From contig NC_014816.1 in assembly GCF_000175215.2 (NCBI RefSeq), forward strand, positions 1,361,001 to 1,425,000: a stretch of 64,000 bases of DNA, given 5' to 3'. The translations under genes were made by a program, and so were the position numbers. How positions within the stretch are numbered: the stretch's first letter is position 1; every line of letters starts with the position of its first letter. A model generated the notes under the pieces. That model had not been told where the DNA came from and made no database searches. It saw nothing but the letters and a program-made list of their open reading frames with translations. This DNA comes from Asticcacaulis excentricus CB 48 (GTDB lineage: Bacteria > Pseudomonadota > Alphaproteobacteria > Caulobacterales > Caulobacteraceae). Shown piece by piece: positions 51,701-59,267 of this stretch.

Positions 51701-52119
51701 GCCGCCGCCAGTACCTTATGAAAGCGCACATCCGGCTGATAGCTATAGGTGTTTTGGGGACCCGAGACGCTGGCAAAGGCCCCAATCACCACGTCCATAT
51801 CGCTGGCGTGGGACTCAAACGCGGCGCGGCTGCCGTCGTCCCACGGCACGTAAAAGCCGATGATTTTCTGAGGCGTATCTGCGTGGCGGGTCAGATTGCG
51901 AAACCGATGCGGATGGCGCGCATCGTGGGTCTGGAAATTCCAGCGCGACGCGTGCGAGGCCTCCATATGCAGATCAAGCTGACGCGGCACCGGCACGAAC
52001 AGCACCGACAAGATCAGGCCCAGAAACAGCAGGCTGGCAGCCGCCGCCAGCGCGATCACGCCCATCAGCGTGGCCTTGTTGCGCTTGCCGGAGGGATCAT
52101 AAAAGACCGGTGTTTTCAT
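48739..52119 (-). CDS. Three-domain membrane protein: GH18-like, polysaccharide deacetylase and processive glycosyltransferase 2
   Basis: 1126 residues. A membrane helix (about 18-38) is followed by a GH18/YaaH-like domain (about 65-400; FVYPWDD-like FYVPWDDGSRAAF, GVVFDFENLEP). Next is a NodB deacetylase (about 460-690): IALTFDDGPDPKWTPKVLQI, GNHTYTHPNM with the metal His pair, RWLRAPYFGD and QIVLLHDSGGDR. After a second helix region (about 705-745) comes a GT2 domain: VSVIIPAFNEARVIEASV, VVVVDDGSKDETS, ALDADTQFEPET, TLAEDQDLTIAIQRRGW and the QxxRW-type KQRYRWAFGT, then C-terminal helices. It should make and export a beta-linked amino-sugar polymer while deacetylating it, like PgaB and PgaC in one chain. 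Confidence 0.9.
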   Translation of the reverse strand: MKTPVFYDPSGKRNKATLMGVIALAAAASLLFLGLILSVLFVPVPRQLDLHMEASHASRWNFQTHDARHPHRFRNLTRHADTPQKIIGFYVPWDDGSRAAFESHASDMDVVIGAFASVSGPQNTYSYQPDVRFHKVLAAAKKAPVLLTMVQNTSLKGFERENTRRLLTNVTARTQLLAQIEDTLKQEKSGGVVFDFENLEPAALKPYLALLKEARARLGARGYSVTATVPVDDPDWNLSAFAQATDKLFLMVYDQHSMVDKAGPIAAQDWFEGRLAVTMKAVPADKAIVCIGNYAYDWSKFGTTVLTVGDAWLIAHDSEAPVSFDRATGNSGFAYQENGVNHEVWMLDAVSAWNQLLAVHATDAYGVALWRLGSEDPGIWQDFAHFQGKTTPDLTTLNPAGNVDVEGAGEILRISATPTFGRRTVEFDAQRMAQNQVYQTLPTPYVVRRTGFKPGSIALTFDDGPDPKWTPKVLQILKAEHVPATFFVVGEKALGHPFLLKTLLAEGNELGNHTYTHPNMANIPAEWAKVELNSTQRVVEAYTGRSLRWLRAPYFGDAEPTTENELAPALLGQQMGYTSVGLHVDSEDWQRPGVQAIVNNVLKGVADGAASAASEACKEDINNCRSGQIVLLHDSGGDRQQTIDALPHIIRALKAQGYQFTTVSGLTDLPAAQAMPTLSGNDLAAVRFDVGIFMLLAWGAIGLQWLFIAAIVLGVLRALILSVMAIWADYSGHMDPPAETDDGRIADFVHARQVSVIIPAFNEARVIEASVRRVLTSVDVDIEVVVVDDGSKDETSAIVARAFANEPRVTLITQANAGKATAVNNGIARARGEIIIALDADTQFEPETIARLVRWFIRPEIGAVAGNAKVGNRFNFVTRWQGVEYVTAQNLERTALATFGAMMVVPGAVGAWRRSALEEVGGYPHDTLAEDQDLTIAIQRRGWAVAYDQDAVAWTEAPESFASLIKQRYRWAFGTLQCLWKHRRILKEGKPKGLAHIGLPQAWIFQIGFSVISPLIDLALLINIAATLWTISQHGLNQTDGTLERMLIYWTVFVAIDALCGWIAYMLEPREKRYPVFWLLSQRFVYRQIMYYVVLKALASAGRGLAVGWGKLERSGRVAPASTPQG

Positions 52120-52318
52120 CGTGCGCAGGTTCCGAAAAAGGAGATACCGCTTTGCGGACTGAGCCTGTGACGCAAATGATCAGACAACGCTCTGCCCGAA
52201 GGTAGACCCGTCGCCAGTTGCCCCGGCTTCGTGTCAAAATTGAGATAACTGCAATCGATTTTATAAACACCGGTTCCGTTTTCAGAATAGCCCACAGTTT
52301 GAGGCTGCCGCTGGCAAC

Positions 52319-52332
52319 GGAAACCGGTTACC
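52319..52332 (+). promoter_or_regulatory. ACCGGT-centred inverted repeat before the second pectate lyase
   Basis: GGAAACCGGTTACC has 6 of 7 symmetric pairs. A second ACCGGT core lies at 52269-52274, about 55 bp upstream. Both resemble the site at 46147 and could bind the same regulator of pectin genes. Confidence 0.45.
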
Positions 52333-52398
52333 CTGACCGTAAAATGTCCTGAACTCCGGCCAGAGACGGCGGGAAGAGAAGAAAACAGGGAAAACACA

Positions 52399-53652
52399 AT
52401 GCCACACCGTCTTCATCGCCGGATGATTCTGAGCGGCCTGATCAGTGCCGCAGCCGTTCCTGCACAGAGCGCGCAAAGGCCTGCGGTGATCCGCGTTACG
52501 ACCCTTGATCCGCAGGGGCCGGGATCGCTAAAGGCCGCGCTTGATGCCAAGGGGCCGCGTGTGATCGTTTTTGAAGTTGGCGGCCTTATCGACCTTGGCA
52601 AAACCACTCTTGTAATTCGCGAGCCCTATGTCACGCTTGCCGGGGAAACGGCACCGGGGCCTGGGATCACTCTGATCCGGGGCGGGATCAGCGTCCAGAG
52701 CCATCACGTGGTTATCCGGCATGTCGCCGTGCGGCCCGGCACCGCCGGTATGCCGGAGCGCTCAGGCTTTGAGCCGGATGGCCTATCCTGCACGGCGGCG
52801 CACGACGTCCTGATCGAACAGTGCAGCTTTACCTGGGCGGTGGATGAGGCCCTGTCAGCCTCAGGACCGCGGTTTGAAGGCGCAACACCGGATGATTGGC
52901 GACGCAACACGTCACATAATATTGTTTTCAGAAATAATCTGATCGCTGAAAGTCTTCATCAAGCCAGCCATGCCAAAGGGGCGCATTCGATGGGCTCCTT
53001 GCTCCACGACAACGTGACCGGGGTGCAGTTAATCGGTAATCTCTATGCCCAAAACAATGAGCGCCATCCGCTGATCAAGGGCGGGGCGCAGGCGGTTGTG
53101 GTCAACAATGTCTTTGTCAATCCCGGCTCGGCCTGCGCGCAATATACGCTGGTGGAAGACCAGTGGAAGGGCCGCTCCCCCATAGCGGGTAAGCTCCTGC
53201 TGCGCGGCAATGTGATGCGCGGCGGTGTCAATACGCGGCCCAATCTGGGTTTGCTGAAATTTGGCGGGGCCGGGGATCTCGATTTACACGCCGCCGACAA
53301 TATGGCCACCTATGCCGATGGCCGCCCGGCTCCGATGATCGCCTACTATCAGGCGCGGTCGGATGGTTATGAAGACACTACCCCTTATCGCCCCAAGGCG
53401 TGGATTCGTGCCGTGCCCAAGGAAAGTCTGTGGCCGCAGGGCCTGGCCTTGCGCCCCGCAGCGAACATCGAGACCCATGTCTATCGCCATGTCGGCGCGC
53501 GACCGTGGGCACGCGATCCAATCGACGCCCGCATTATCGCGGAGGCGCAGGCGGGCAAGGGGCGCATTATCGACAATGAAAGCGATGTAGGTGGGTATCC
53601 ACAGCGCGCCGCGGCCCGGCGTGCGTTTCACGAGTCCCTTCTGATGAAATAG
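52399..53652 (+). CDS. Exported pectate lyase-like beta-helix protein
   Basis: 417 residues with a short signal peptide (ending VPAQSA). The domain has the right-handed parallel beta-helix pattern of PL1-type lyases: VIRVTTLDPQGPGSLKAALD, VIVFEVGGLIDLGKTTLVIR, PYVTLAGETAPGPGITLIRG, VVIRHVAVRPG and HDVLIEQCSFTWAVDEALSA, the last matching the calcium-site strand DHCSxxWxxDE. This branch is common in pectin and polysaccharide utilisation loci and lacks a firm substrate. The start lacks a strong ribosome-binding site. It ends 2 nt from the convergent ribokinase gene. Confidence 0.85.
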   Translation: MPHRLHRRMILSGLISAAAVPAQSAQRPAVIRVTTLDPQGPGSLKAALDAKGPRVIVFEVGGLIDLGKTTLVIREPYVTLAGETAPGPGITLIRGGISVQSHHVVIRHVAVRPGTAGMPERSGFEPDGLSCTAAHDVLIEQCSFTWAVDEALSASGPRFEGATPDDWRRNTSHNIVFRNNLIAESLHQASHAKGAHSMGSLLHDNVTGVQLIGNLYAQNNERHPLIKGGAQAVVVNNVFVNPGSACAQYTLVEDQWKGRSPIAGKLLLRGNVMRGGVNTRPNLGLLKFGGAGDLDLHAADNMATYADGRPAPMIAYYQARSDGYEDTTPYRPKAWIRAVPKESLWPQGLALRPAANIETHVYRHVGARPWARDPIDARIIAEAQAGKGRIIDNESDVGGYPQRAAARRAFHESLLMK

Positions 53653-53654
53653 GG

Positions 53655-54575
53655 CTACGTACGCTCACGCAGAAACGCGTCTACCTCCGCCGCTGTCGGG
53701 GCGGCATCGGCCGAGCGGCGCGTGACCGAAATGGCTGAGGCTGCTGAGGCATAGCGCATGGCCGACACGTAGTCGTCGCCAAGGACCAGCCGTGCGGCCA
53801 GTGCGCCATTGAACACGTCACCTGCGCCCACCGCATCCACGGCTTCAACCTTAAAGGCGGGCAGGCGCACCAGTTCACCGTCGATCAGACCGGCACAGCC
53901 ATTGGCCCCCAGCGTCGTGATGACGGTTTCAGCCCCATGCGCGCGTAGGGTCTGCATGGCGCGGATCAGCGACTCATCGTCCTGCCCGTCTATGCCGGTC
54001 AGTTTGGCCAGTTCCGTCTCATTGGGCGTCACCACTTCGCACAGGGGTAGGAGGTCGAAGACGCCGTTATCGACCGGGGCGGGGTTGAGAACGGTCTTCA
54101 CGCCGTTTGCCGTGGCGATTTCCAGCGCGGTTTTCAGTGTGTCGAGCGGCGTTTCAAGCTGCACAACCATCGCCCCGGCCGAGGCAATCAGCGCTTCGGC
54201 GGCTTCGGCATGGGCGGGCGTCAGGCTGGCATTGGCCGCTGAGGAAACGACGATCATGTTCTGACCATCGGGCGCGACAAGAATATTCGCCATGCCGGTG
54301 CCGACACCGTCCAGCACCACCACAGACGCCTCATCGACGCCACGCTTTTTGAGAAAATCGCGCGCCATGCCGCCGAAATTGTCATCACCCACCGCGCCGA
54401 CCATGCGGGTGGTGACACCGGCCTGCGCCGCCGCCACCGCCTGATTGAGCCCCTTGCCGCCCATGGCCACCGCCGTGTCGTGGCCTATGATCGTCTCATT
54501 TGGTTTAGGCAGGGCATCGACCCGGATAAAGAAGTCCACATTAATCGAGCCGAGGACGAGAATGGAGGCGCTCAC
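53655..54575 (-). CDS. rbsK: Ribokinase (PfkB family)
   Basis: 306 residues from the GTG at 54575, which has AAGGGA 8 nt upstream; a GTG seven codons earlier is possible. Family motifs: SILVLGSINVDFFIRVDALP, AMGGKGLNQAVAAAQAG, VNLNPAP-like VLNPAPVDNG, VTPNETELAKLTG, VITTLGANGC and VEAVDAVGAGDVFNGALAA with the catalytic Asp. It phosphorylates ribose to ribose 5-phosphate. It is divergent to the nucleoside hydrolase operon, which would release ribose, so the locus forms a nucleoside salvage unit. Confidence 0.93.
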   Translation of the reverse strand: MSASILVLGSINVDFFIRVDALPKPNETIIGHDTAVAMGGKGLNQAVAAAQAGVTTRMVGAVGDDNFGGMARDFLKKRGVDEASVVVLDGVGTGMANILVAPDGQNMIVVSSAANASLTPAHAEAAEALIASAGAMVVQLETPLDTLKTALEIATANGVKTVLNPAPVDNGVFDLLPLCEVVTPNETELAKLTGIDGQDDESLIRAMQTLRAHGAETVITTLGANGCAGLIDGELVRLPAFKVEAVDAVGAGDVFNGALAARLVLGDDYVSAMRYASAASAISVTRRSADAAPTAAEVDAFLRERT

Positions 54576-54614
54576 GAAAATCCCTTTGGTTGACACCGGC
54601 CCGCAGGCAGGTAA

Positions 54615-54626
54615 TTAAACGTTTCA
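54615..54626. promoter_or_regulatory. LacI-type operator candidate between rbsK and the nucleoside operon
   Basis: TTAAACGTTTCA is an inverted repeat (5 of 6 pairs) close to the AAACGTTT core of RbsR/PurR-type operators. It is 40 bp from the ribokinase start in the divergent gap. Confidence 0.5.
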
Positions 54627-54632
54627 CAACCG

Positions 54633-54671
54633 TGTTTATAAACTGTGTCTATAAACGGCCTCTATAGACAG
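54633..54671. repeat. Three tandem 13-bp repeats in the nucleoside-locus promoter
   Basis: TGTTTATAAACTG, TGTCTATAAACGG and CCTCTATAGACAG follow each other without gaps. Each contains a near-palindromic core (GTTTATAAAC, GTCTATAAAC, CTCTATAGAC). They lie between the LacI-type site and the start at 54769 and look like an array of protein-binding sites. Confidence 0.7.
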
Positions 54672-54768
54672 TTTGCCTTGCGACAAACAAGGCGCTGATC
54701 TAAGCCTGATCCGCGCGTTTTGCCAAGTTAAAGCAAGGCGGTCCAGCTAATCATTTTCAGGAAATCCC

Positions 54769-55722
54769 ATGCGTTTCCCAACTCTTGCGGCTGTGCTGGC
54801 CGCCATGGCCCTAAGCACCACGGCCCTTTCGGGGCAGGCCTTTGCGGCGGCTGAGCATCCGCCGCTACCGGCAGAGGGGTTCTATACGACCTCTGACCTG
54901 CGTAGCGCTGCCGATCTGGCGCTGGCCGATCAGGCCGCCAAAAAGCGCGTGCTGTTCGTGGTCGATATCGACGACACAATCCTGACCGTGCCGCAGGATC
55001 TGGGGTCCGAGGCGTGGCTTTCGGAACGCATGGCGGCCATTAAGGCCCGCACCCCGGCCGGCCAGACGCCGGATTACGAGCCGATCTTTTACGAACAGGC
55101 CCTGTGGTATCAGGTGACGAATATGGTGCCCACTCAGGCCGATGGACCGGCCGTGCTGGCCGGGCTTCAGGACGCGGGGATTCCCGTCTATGCGCTGACG
55201 GCGCGCGACCCGAACCTGCGCGGGCAGACCGAACGTGCCCTGTCAAAGGCCGGTTACGACCTGTCGAAAGCGCCCGATTGCGCCAAACCCCTGTGCACCC
55301 GGCGCGGGCGTCTGCGCGACAGCGAAATCCGCGCGGCGGGCGCGGCGCTAAAGGTCACGCTGAGTGATGCCGCCTATAAGGACGTGACGGTTCAGGACGG
55401 CGTAATGATGGTCGCCGGTCAGGACAAGGGCACTATGCTTCTGCTTCTGATGGGCAGCCTGGGCAAGTTCGATGCCGTCTATTTTGTCGATGATAGCCAG
55501 CGCAATATCGACAATATGGTGCGGGCGGCGAAGGTCACCAAAACGCCTCTTTATATCTATCGCTACACCGGTGTCCTGCCTAAGGTCGAGGCACTGCATA
55601 AGGACAAGGCGCGCCTGAGCGCCGCCGACGCGGTGTCGGATGCGACCCGCACCGTCATGTGCCTTCAGGTGCAGTCCGACCTGTGCACCTACACCCACAC
55701 GACCGCAGACTCTTCGAAATGA
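54769..55722 (+). CDS. Exported DUF2608/HAD-like phosphatase-type protein
   Basis: 317 residues with a signal peptide ending in GQAFAAAE. HAD-type motifs can be seen: LFVVDIDDTIL (motif I, Asp-x-Asp), VYALTARDPNLRG (motif II Thr), and YFVDDSQRNIDNMV (motif IV). Two cysteines (DCAKPLC) lie in the middle. The family is annotated as DUF2608 and is thought to hold secreted phosphatases. Here it is overlapped by a nucleoside hydrolase gene (ATGA), so removing phosphate from extracellular nucleotides before uptake is a reasonable inference. Confidence 0.85.
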   Translation: MRFPTLAAVLAAMALSTTALSGQAFAAAEHPPLPAEGFYTTSDLRSAADLALADQAAKKRVLFVVDIDDTILTVPQDLGSEAWLSERMAAIKARTPAGQTPDYEPIFYEQALWYQVTNMVPTQADGPAVLAGLQDAGIPVYALTARDPNLRGQTERALSKAGYDLSKAPDCAKPLCTRRGRLRDSEIRAAGAALKVTLSDAAYKDVTVQDGVMMVAGQDKGTMLLLLMGSLGKFDAVYFVDDSQRNIDNMVRAAKVTKTPLYIYRYTGVLPKVEALHKDKARLSAADAVSDATRTVMCLQVQSDLCTYTHTTADSSK

Positions 55723-56705
55723 GTAAGATGAAGATTATTTTCGACACTGATCCGGGCATCGACGACGCCATGGCGCTGGCCTATCTGGGGGCGCAGCCGC
55801 GGGCTGAATTGCTGGCCTTGACGACCGTGTTCGGCAATGGCGGCGTGGACATCACTACGCGCAATGCCCTCTATCTGACGCAGCGTTTCGGCATCGACGT
55901 GCCGGTCTATCGCGGGGCGCATACACCGCTGGTCCTGCCGGCACCGACGCCCGCACCGCACGTGCATGGCTATGACGGTCTGGGCGATATCGGTGCGCTG
56001 GACGGGTTTGTGGCCGAACCGCAGGCGACCTTTGCGCCGCAATGCATCGTCGAACTGATCCGCGAATATCCGGGTGAGGTGACCCTGCTGGCCGTCGGGC
56101 CGTTAACCAATCTGGCGCTGGCGCTTGAGCTTGATCCGGAGATTACGGGTCTGGTCAAGGAAGTGGTGATCATGGGCGGCGCCTTCGGCTGGGGCCCGCG
56201 CCGCGGCAATGTTTCGCCCGTCGCCGAAGCCAATGTTATCAATGACCCGCACGCGGCGGACAAGGTGCTGACAGCTAACTGGCCTATCCGGGCCGTGGGT
56301 CTGGATGTCACTACCCAATCTATCCTTTCTACGGCGGCAGCGCGTGAACTGGGCCGCACAGCAGGTGAAACCGGGCAGTTCCTGTTCGACATCTCGCGCG
56401 GCTACGAAAAGCTATATACGCAACGCGACGGCTTCGCCGGTTGCGCCATGCACGATGTGGCCGCCGCCATCGCCGTGTTTGAGCCACACCTGTTCGGGTA
56501 CGCGCGCGGCACGATCCGCGCCGTGACGGACGGTATCGCCATCGGCCAAACCATTCTGAAAGAAGAAGGCCGCAGCTTCCCGCCGGGGCCTTGGGACGAC
56601 CTGCCGGTGCAGACCGTCTGCCGTGAAGTAGATGTCGAGGGCGTGTTGAGCGCCTATCATTCCGTGCTGAGTACTCACTATGGTGGACTGAAAACGGCGG
56701 TCTGA
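55719..56705 (+). CDS. Nucleoside hydrolase (inosine/uridine-preferring type)
   Basis: 328 residues from the ATG that overlaps the previous stop codon. The calcium and substrate motif IIFDTDPGIDDAMALAYL is at the N-terminus, followed by LTTVFGNGGVDITTRNALYL, LLAVGPLTNLALALE, VVIMGGAFGWGPRRGNVSPV, AEANVINDPHAADKVL and GCAMHDVAAAIAVF. It splits nucleosides into base and ribose in the cytoplasm. It lies in one operon with a phosphatase-like protein and a transporter, facing ribokinase. Confidence 0.94.
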   Translation: MSKMKIIFDTDPGIDDAMALAYLGAQPRAELLALTTVFGNGGVDITTRNALYLTQRFGIDVPVYRGAHTPLVLPAPTPAPHVHGYDGLGDIGALDGFVAEPQATFAPQCIVELIREYPGEVTLLAVGPLTNLALALELDPEITGLVKEVVIMGGAFGWGPRRGNVSPVAEANVINDPHAADKVLTANWPIRAVGLDVTTQSILSTAAARELGRTAGETGQFLFDISRGYEKLYTQRDGFAGCAMHDVAAAIAVFEPHLFGYARGTIRAVTDGIAIGQTILKEEGRSFPPGPWDDLPVQTVCREVDVEGVLSAYHSVLSTHYGGLKTAV

Positions 56706-56799
56706 GCGCATTTGACGAAAATTTTAGAACTGCATTGCGTATATCGGGACATGAAGTTAGCATAAGCGGACAAAATCAATCATAAGGAAGCGTCCGCCT

Positions 56800-57879
56800 A
56801 TGACTCCCAATCCGCTGATCGGCGTCTTTTTCCACTGGCTGGGCGGTCTCGCCTCCGCCTCGTTCTACGTGCCTTATAAGAAGATCAAACTGTGGTCGTG
56901 GGAGATCTTCTGGCTGACCGGCGGCATCTTTTCGTGGCTGATCGCGCCTTGGATATTTGCCTATTTTCAGACCTCTGACCTGTTTGGCGTGCTGGGTGGG
57001 GCGTCCCCGACGACATGGTTCTGGTGCGTCTTTTGGGGCCTGCTGTGGGGCTTTGGGGGACTGACCTTCGGCCTGACCATGCGCTATCTGGGCCTGAGCC
57101 TTGGCATGGCGGTGGCGCTAGGCCTGACCACGGTTATCGGCACTCTGGGCGAACCGATCTTCACGGGCAAGATCATCGGACTGATCCGGACGCTGAGCGG
57201 GCAGGTGACCCTGTTCGGGGTGCTGGTGGTGCTGGGCGGTATCGTGCTGGTGGCGCGCGCCGGTCACGCCAAGGAGAAAGAAGTCACCGAAGTCTCTGAA
57301 AGTCTCAAAGAATTTAACCTGACAAAGGGTCTCCTGGTGGCCGTCTTTTGCGGCATTATGTCGTCGTGTTTTGCCTTTGGTCTGGCCGCCGGTGCGCCGG
57401 TACGCGAAGCCTCAGCGGCTGCTGGAACCGGTCCTCTGTGGGTCGGCCTGCCGGTCCTGTGTATGGTCCTGCTTGGGGGGTTGACCACCAATCTGGTCTG
57501 GTCTGGCTATCTGATCCTCAAGAATAAATCGGCCTCCGAATGGGTGGGTAAGCCGCGTGCCGATGCCGAAGACAAGGGCAAGATCCCCCTGCTGGTCAAT
57601 TATCTGCTGGCGGCGCTAGGCGGCACCCTTTGGTATTTCCAGTTCTTCTTCTACACCATGGGTGAAAGCCAGATGGGCGAATACGGCTTCTCGTCCTGGA
57701 CTCTGCACATGGCCTCGATCATTCTGTTTTCGACCCTTTGGGGTTTCGCGCTGAAGGAATGGGCCGGGACCTCGGCCAAAACCAAGGGGCTGGTCTGGGG
57801 CGGTATCACCCTTCTGGTTGGTTCGACCGTGATCATCGGCATCGGCAATATGCTGGCTGGGCAGGCAGCCGGGCACTGA
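56800..57879 (+). CDS. rhaT: RhaT-family sugar/proton symporter
   Basis: 359 residues with about ten membrane helices (IFWLTGGIFSWLIAPWIFAY, GLLWGFGGLTFGLTMRYLGL, MAVALGLTTVIGTLGEPIF, LFGVLVVLGGIVLVARAG, others to the C-terminus). The length and GLTFGLTMRYLGLSLGMAVA-like segments fit the L-rhamnose/H+ symporter RhaT. No rhamnose catabolic gene is present in the window; the gene follows a nucleoside hydrolase by 94 nt and may transport a nucleoside or ribose instead. The symbol marks the family, not the proven substrate. Confidence 0.85.
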   Translation: MTPNPLIGVFFHWLGGLASASFYVPYKKIKLWSWEIFWLTGGIFSWLIAPWIFAYFQTSDLFGVLGGASPTTWFWCVFWGLLWGFGGLTFGLTMRYLGLSLGMAVALGLTTVIGTLGEPIFTGKIIGLIRTLSGQVTLFGVLVVLGGIVLVARAGHAKEKEVTEVSESLKEFNLTKGLLVAVFCGIMSSCFAFGLAAGAPVREASAAAGTGPLWVGLPVLCMVLLGGLTTNLVWSGYLILKNKSASEWVGKPRADAEDKGKIPLLVNYLLAALGGTLWYFQFFFYTMGESQMGEYGFSSWTLHMASIILFSTLWGFALKEWAGTSAKTKGLVWGGITLLVGSTVIIGIGNMLAGQAAGH

Positions 57880-57912
57880 GTCTCATTTAAAATCAATGTA
57901 GTCGGCGTTTAG

Positions 57913-57932
57913 GATGAGTTTAAGTCCTCATC
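57913..57932 (+). terminator. Weak terminator after the RhaT gene
   Basis: GATGAG and CTCATC form a 6-bp stem with an 8-nt loop, followed by ACCTTTTC. It is 33 nt after the stop codon. The stem is short, so the call is weak. Confidence 0.35.
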
Positions 57933-58088
57933 ACCTTTTCTGATTTGTCGATTGAGAAATTATCACACCTAAAACGCAAAAACGGGTTGGAAAAAATAAA
58001 AGTAGATAAGTAGGAATAAAGGGCGCCTCTGGCGTATCCTGCCTCCCGCGGTGCGGCCTTGCGCACTGTCCAACGAAGGTAACTTCCC

Positions 58089-59162
58089 ATGTCCGTTAGG
58101 CCGTCTGCCTCGCTCACTAGTCCGCCTTCGGCATCGTCTCAGATGCCGTCGCAACTGGTGTGGTACGCGCGTTGTCCGACCCTGACGGCCATGGGCCTTT
58201 TGGCACATCGGGGTGTGCTTCAGCGCGAGTTTCGTCGTGACCCGGTAAATTTCATCTCGGTGCGCGAAACCTCCCTACCGTCGGTGCGGCAGGGCTACCT
58301 CGATCATTCTTTGGCCAATCTTGTGCGGGAAGGCGATGCGGCCACCGCCTTGTGGTCCTATGGTGTCAATGAGCGCTCGCGGCTTTTGGCCATCGGGCAC
58401 ACGTGGCACACGGTTCTCGTTGTGGTTCCCGCGCGGTCATCTATCAACGGCCTCGCCGACCTTAAGGGGCGCACATTGGCCCTGCCGCGCGAAGCCGGAA
58501 GCTTTTCACCGGCGCGGGTGCGCTCATTACGCGCCTGGGACAGTATTCTAGACGTCAGCGGTCTGAAAGGCGCCGACGTGACCTTCTTTAATATCGTTGC
58601 CGGGCATCCCTCTACGCCTTTTGGCGACATTGCCCGGCGTGAAATCGAGGCCGTTATGGGCGGTCAGGCCGATGCCGGTCTGCTGTTCGGAGCCAAGGGC
58701 ATCGAGCTGGCGCGCACAGCGGGCCTGAAAGTCGTCCACGCGTTTGAGGCAGCGGATATCCGTAGCGATGCGCGCCTCAAAGGGCTGGCGGAACTGCGCA
58801 CCCTGACCATTGACTATCCGTTTTTGGAGGCCAATGAAGCGATCGTGTCGCGTCTGGTGCAGGCTCTTGCCTTAGCGTCCGACTGGGCGCGCAGTTTCCC
58901 GAAACAGGCCCTGTCGCATATTGCCGAAGAGGGTAAGGTCGAGGCCGATGACGCGGTGCGCGCCTATGGGGACCTTATTCCCGAAAGCACTGCCTTAGGC
59001 GCCGAAGAGGCGCGACTGATGGACATAAAAGGCCTACTCGACTGGCTTAAACAGCGTCAGGCGGTGCCAGAAGCGCTTGTCCTCAGCGACTGGAACCGTA
59101 CCGATCTGCTGACCACCAAGGAGCTGCCTTATCCCTCAAAACGCTTGAACGCCGTCGCCTGA
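58089..59162 (+). CDS. DszB-like desulfinase / SsuA-fold substrate-binding-like protein
   Basis: 357 residues, with AAGG 10-13 nt before the ATG. There is no signal peptide: a Ser/Pro-rich N-terminus leads straight into LVWYARCPTLTAMGLLAHRG. The fold is that of periplasmic binding protein type 2 (SINGLADLKGRTLALPREAG). Several points match the desulfinase DszB: the Cys in ARCPT aligns with the catalytic Cys of its YSNCP segment, REGDAATALWSYG aligns residue by residue with its RFGGEIPPLLSEG segment with the active Arg, and a His precedes the Arg. The C-terminal LSDWNRTDLLTTKE also fits. It may release sulfite from a sulfinate; a cytoplasmic binding protein is the alternative. Confidence 0.7.
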   Translation: MSVRPSASLTSPPSASSQMPSQLVWYARCPTLTAMGLLAHRGVLQREFRRDPVNFISVRETSLPSVRQGYLDHSLANLVREGDAATALWSYGVNERSRLLAIGHTWHTVLVVVPARSSINGLADLKGRTLALPREAGSFSPARVRSLRAWDSILDVSGLKGADVTFFNIVAGHPSTPFGDIARREIEAVMGGQADAGLLFGAKGIELARTAGLKVVHAFEAADIRSDARLKGLAELRTLTIDYPFLEANEAIVSRLVQALALASDWARSFPKQALSHIAEEGKVEADDAVRAYGDLIPESTALGAEEARLMDIKGLLDWLKQRQAVPEALVLSDWNRTDLLTTKELPYPSKRLNAVA

Positions 59163-59228
59163 TCTATCCCCTTTATCAGCGATGGCTTCGGGGTGGCGCG
59201 GTGTTGATCTGACGCCGCCGCGCCGCCG

Positions 59229-59262
59229 AAAAAGGCCCGGGAGTGGTGCCCCGGGCCTTTTT
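59229..59262. terminator. Bidirectional terminator
   Basis: AAAAAGGCCCGGG and CCCGGGCCTTTTT form a perfect 13-bp stem with an 8-nt loop. It lies between the DszB-like gene and the convergent aldo/keto reductase gene and has U-runs on both strands. Confidence 0.92.
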
Positions 59263-59267
59263 CCTGT

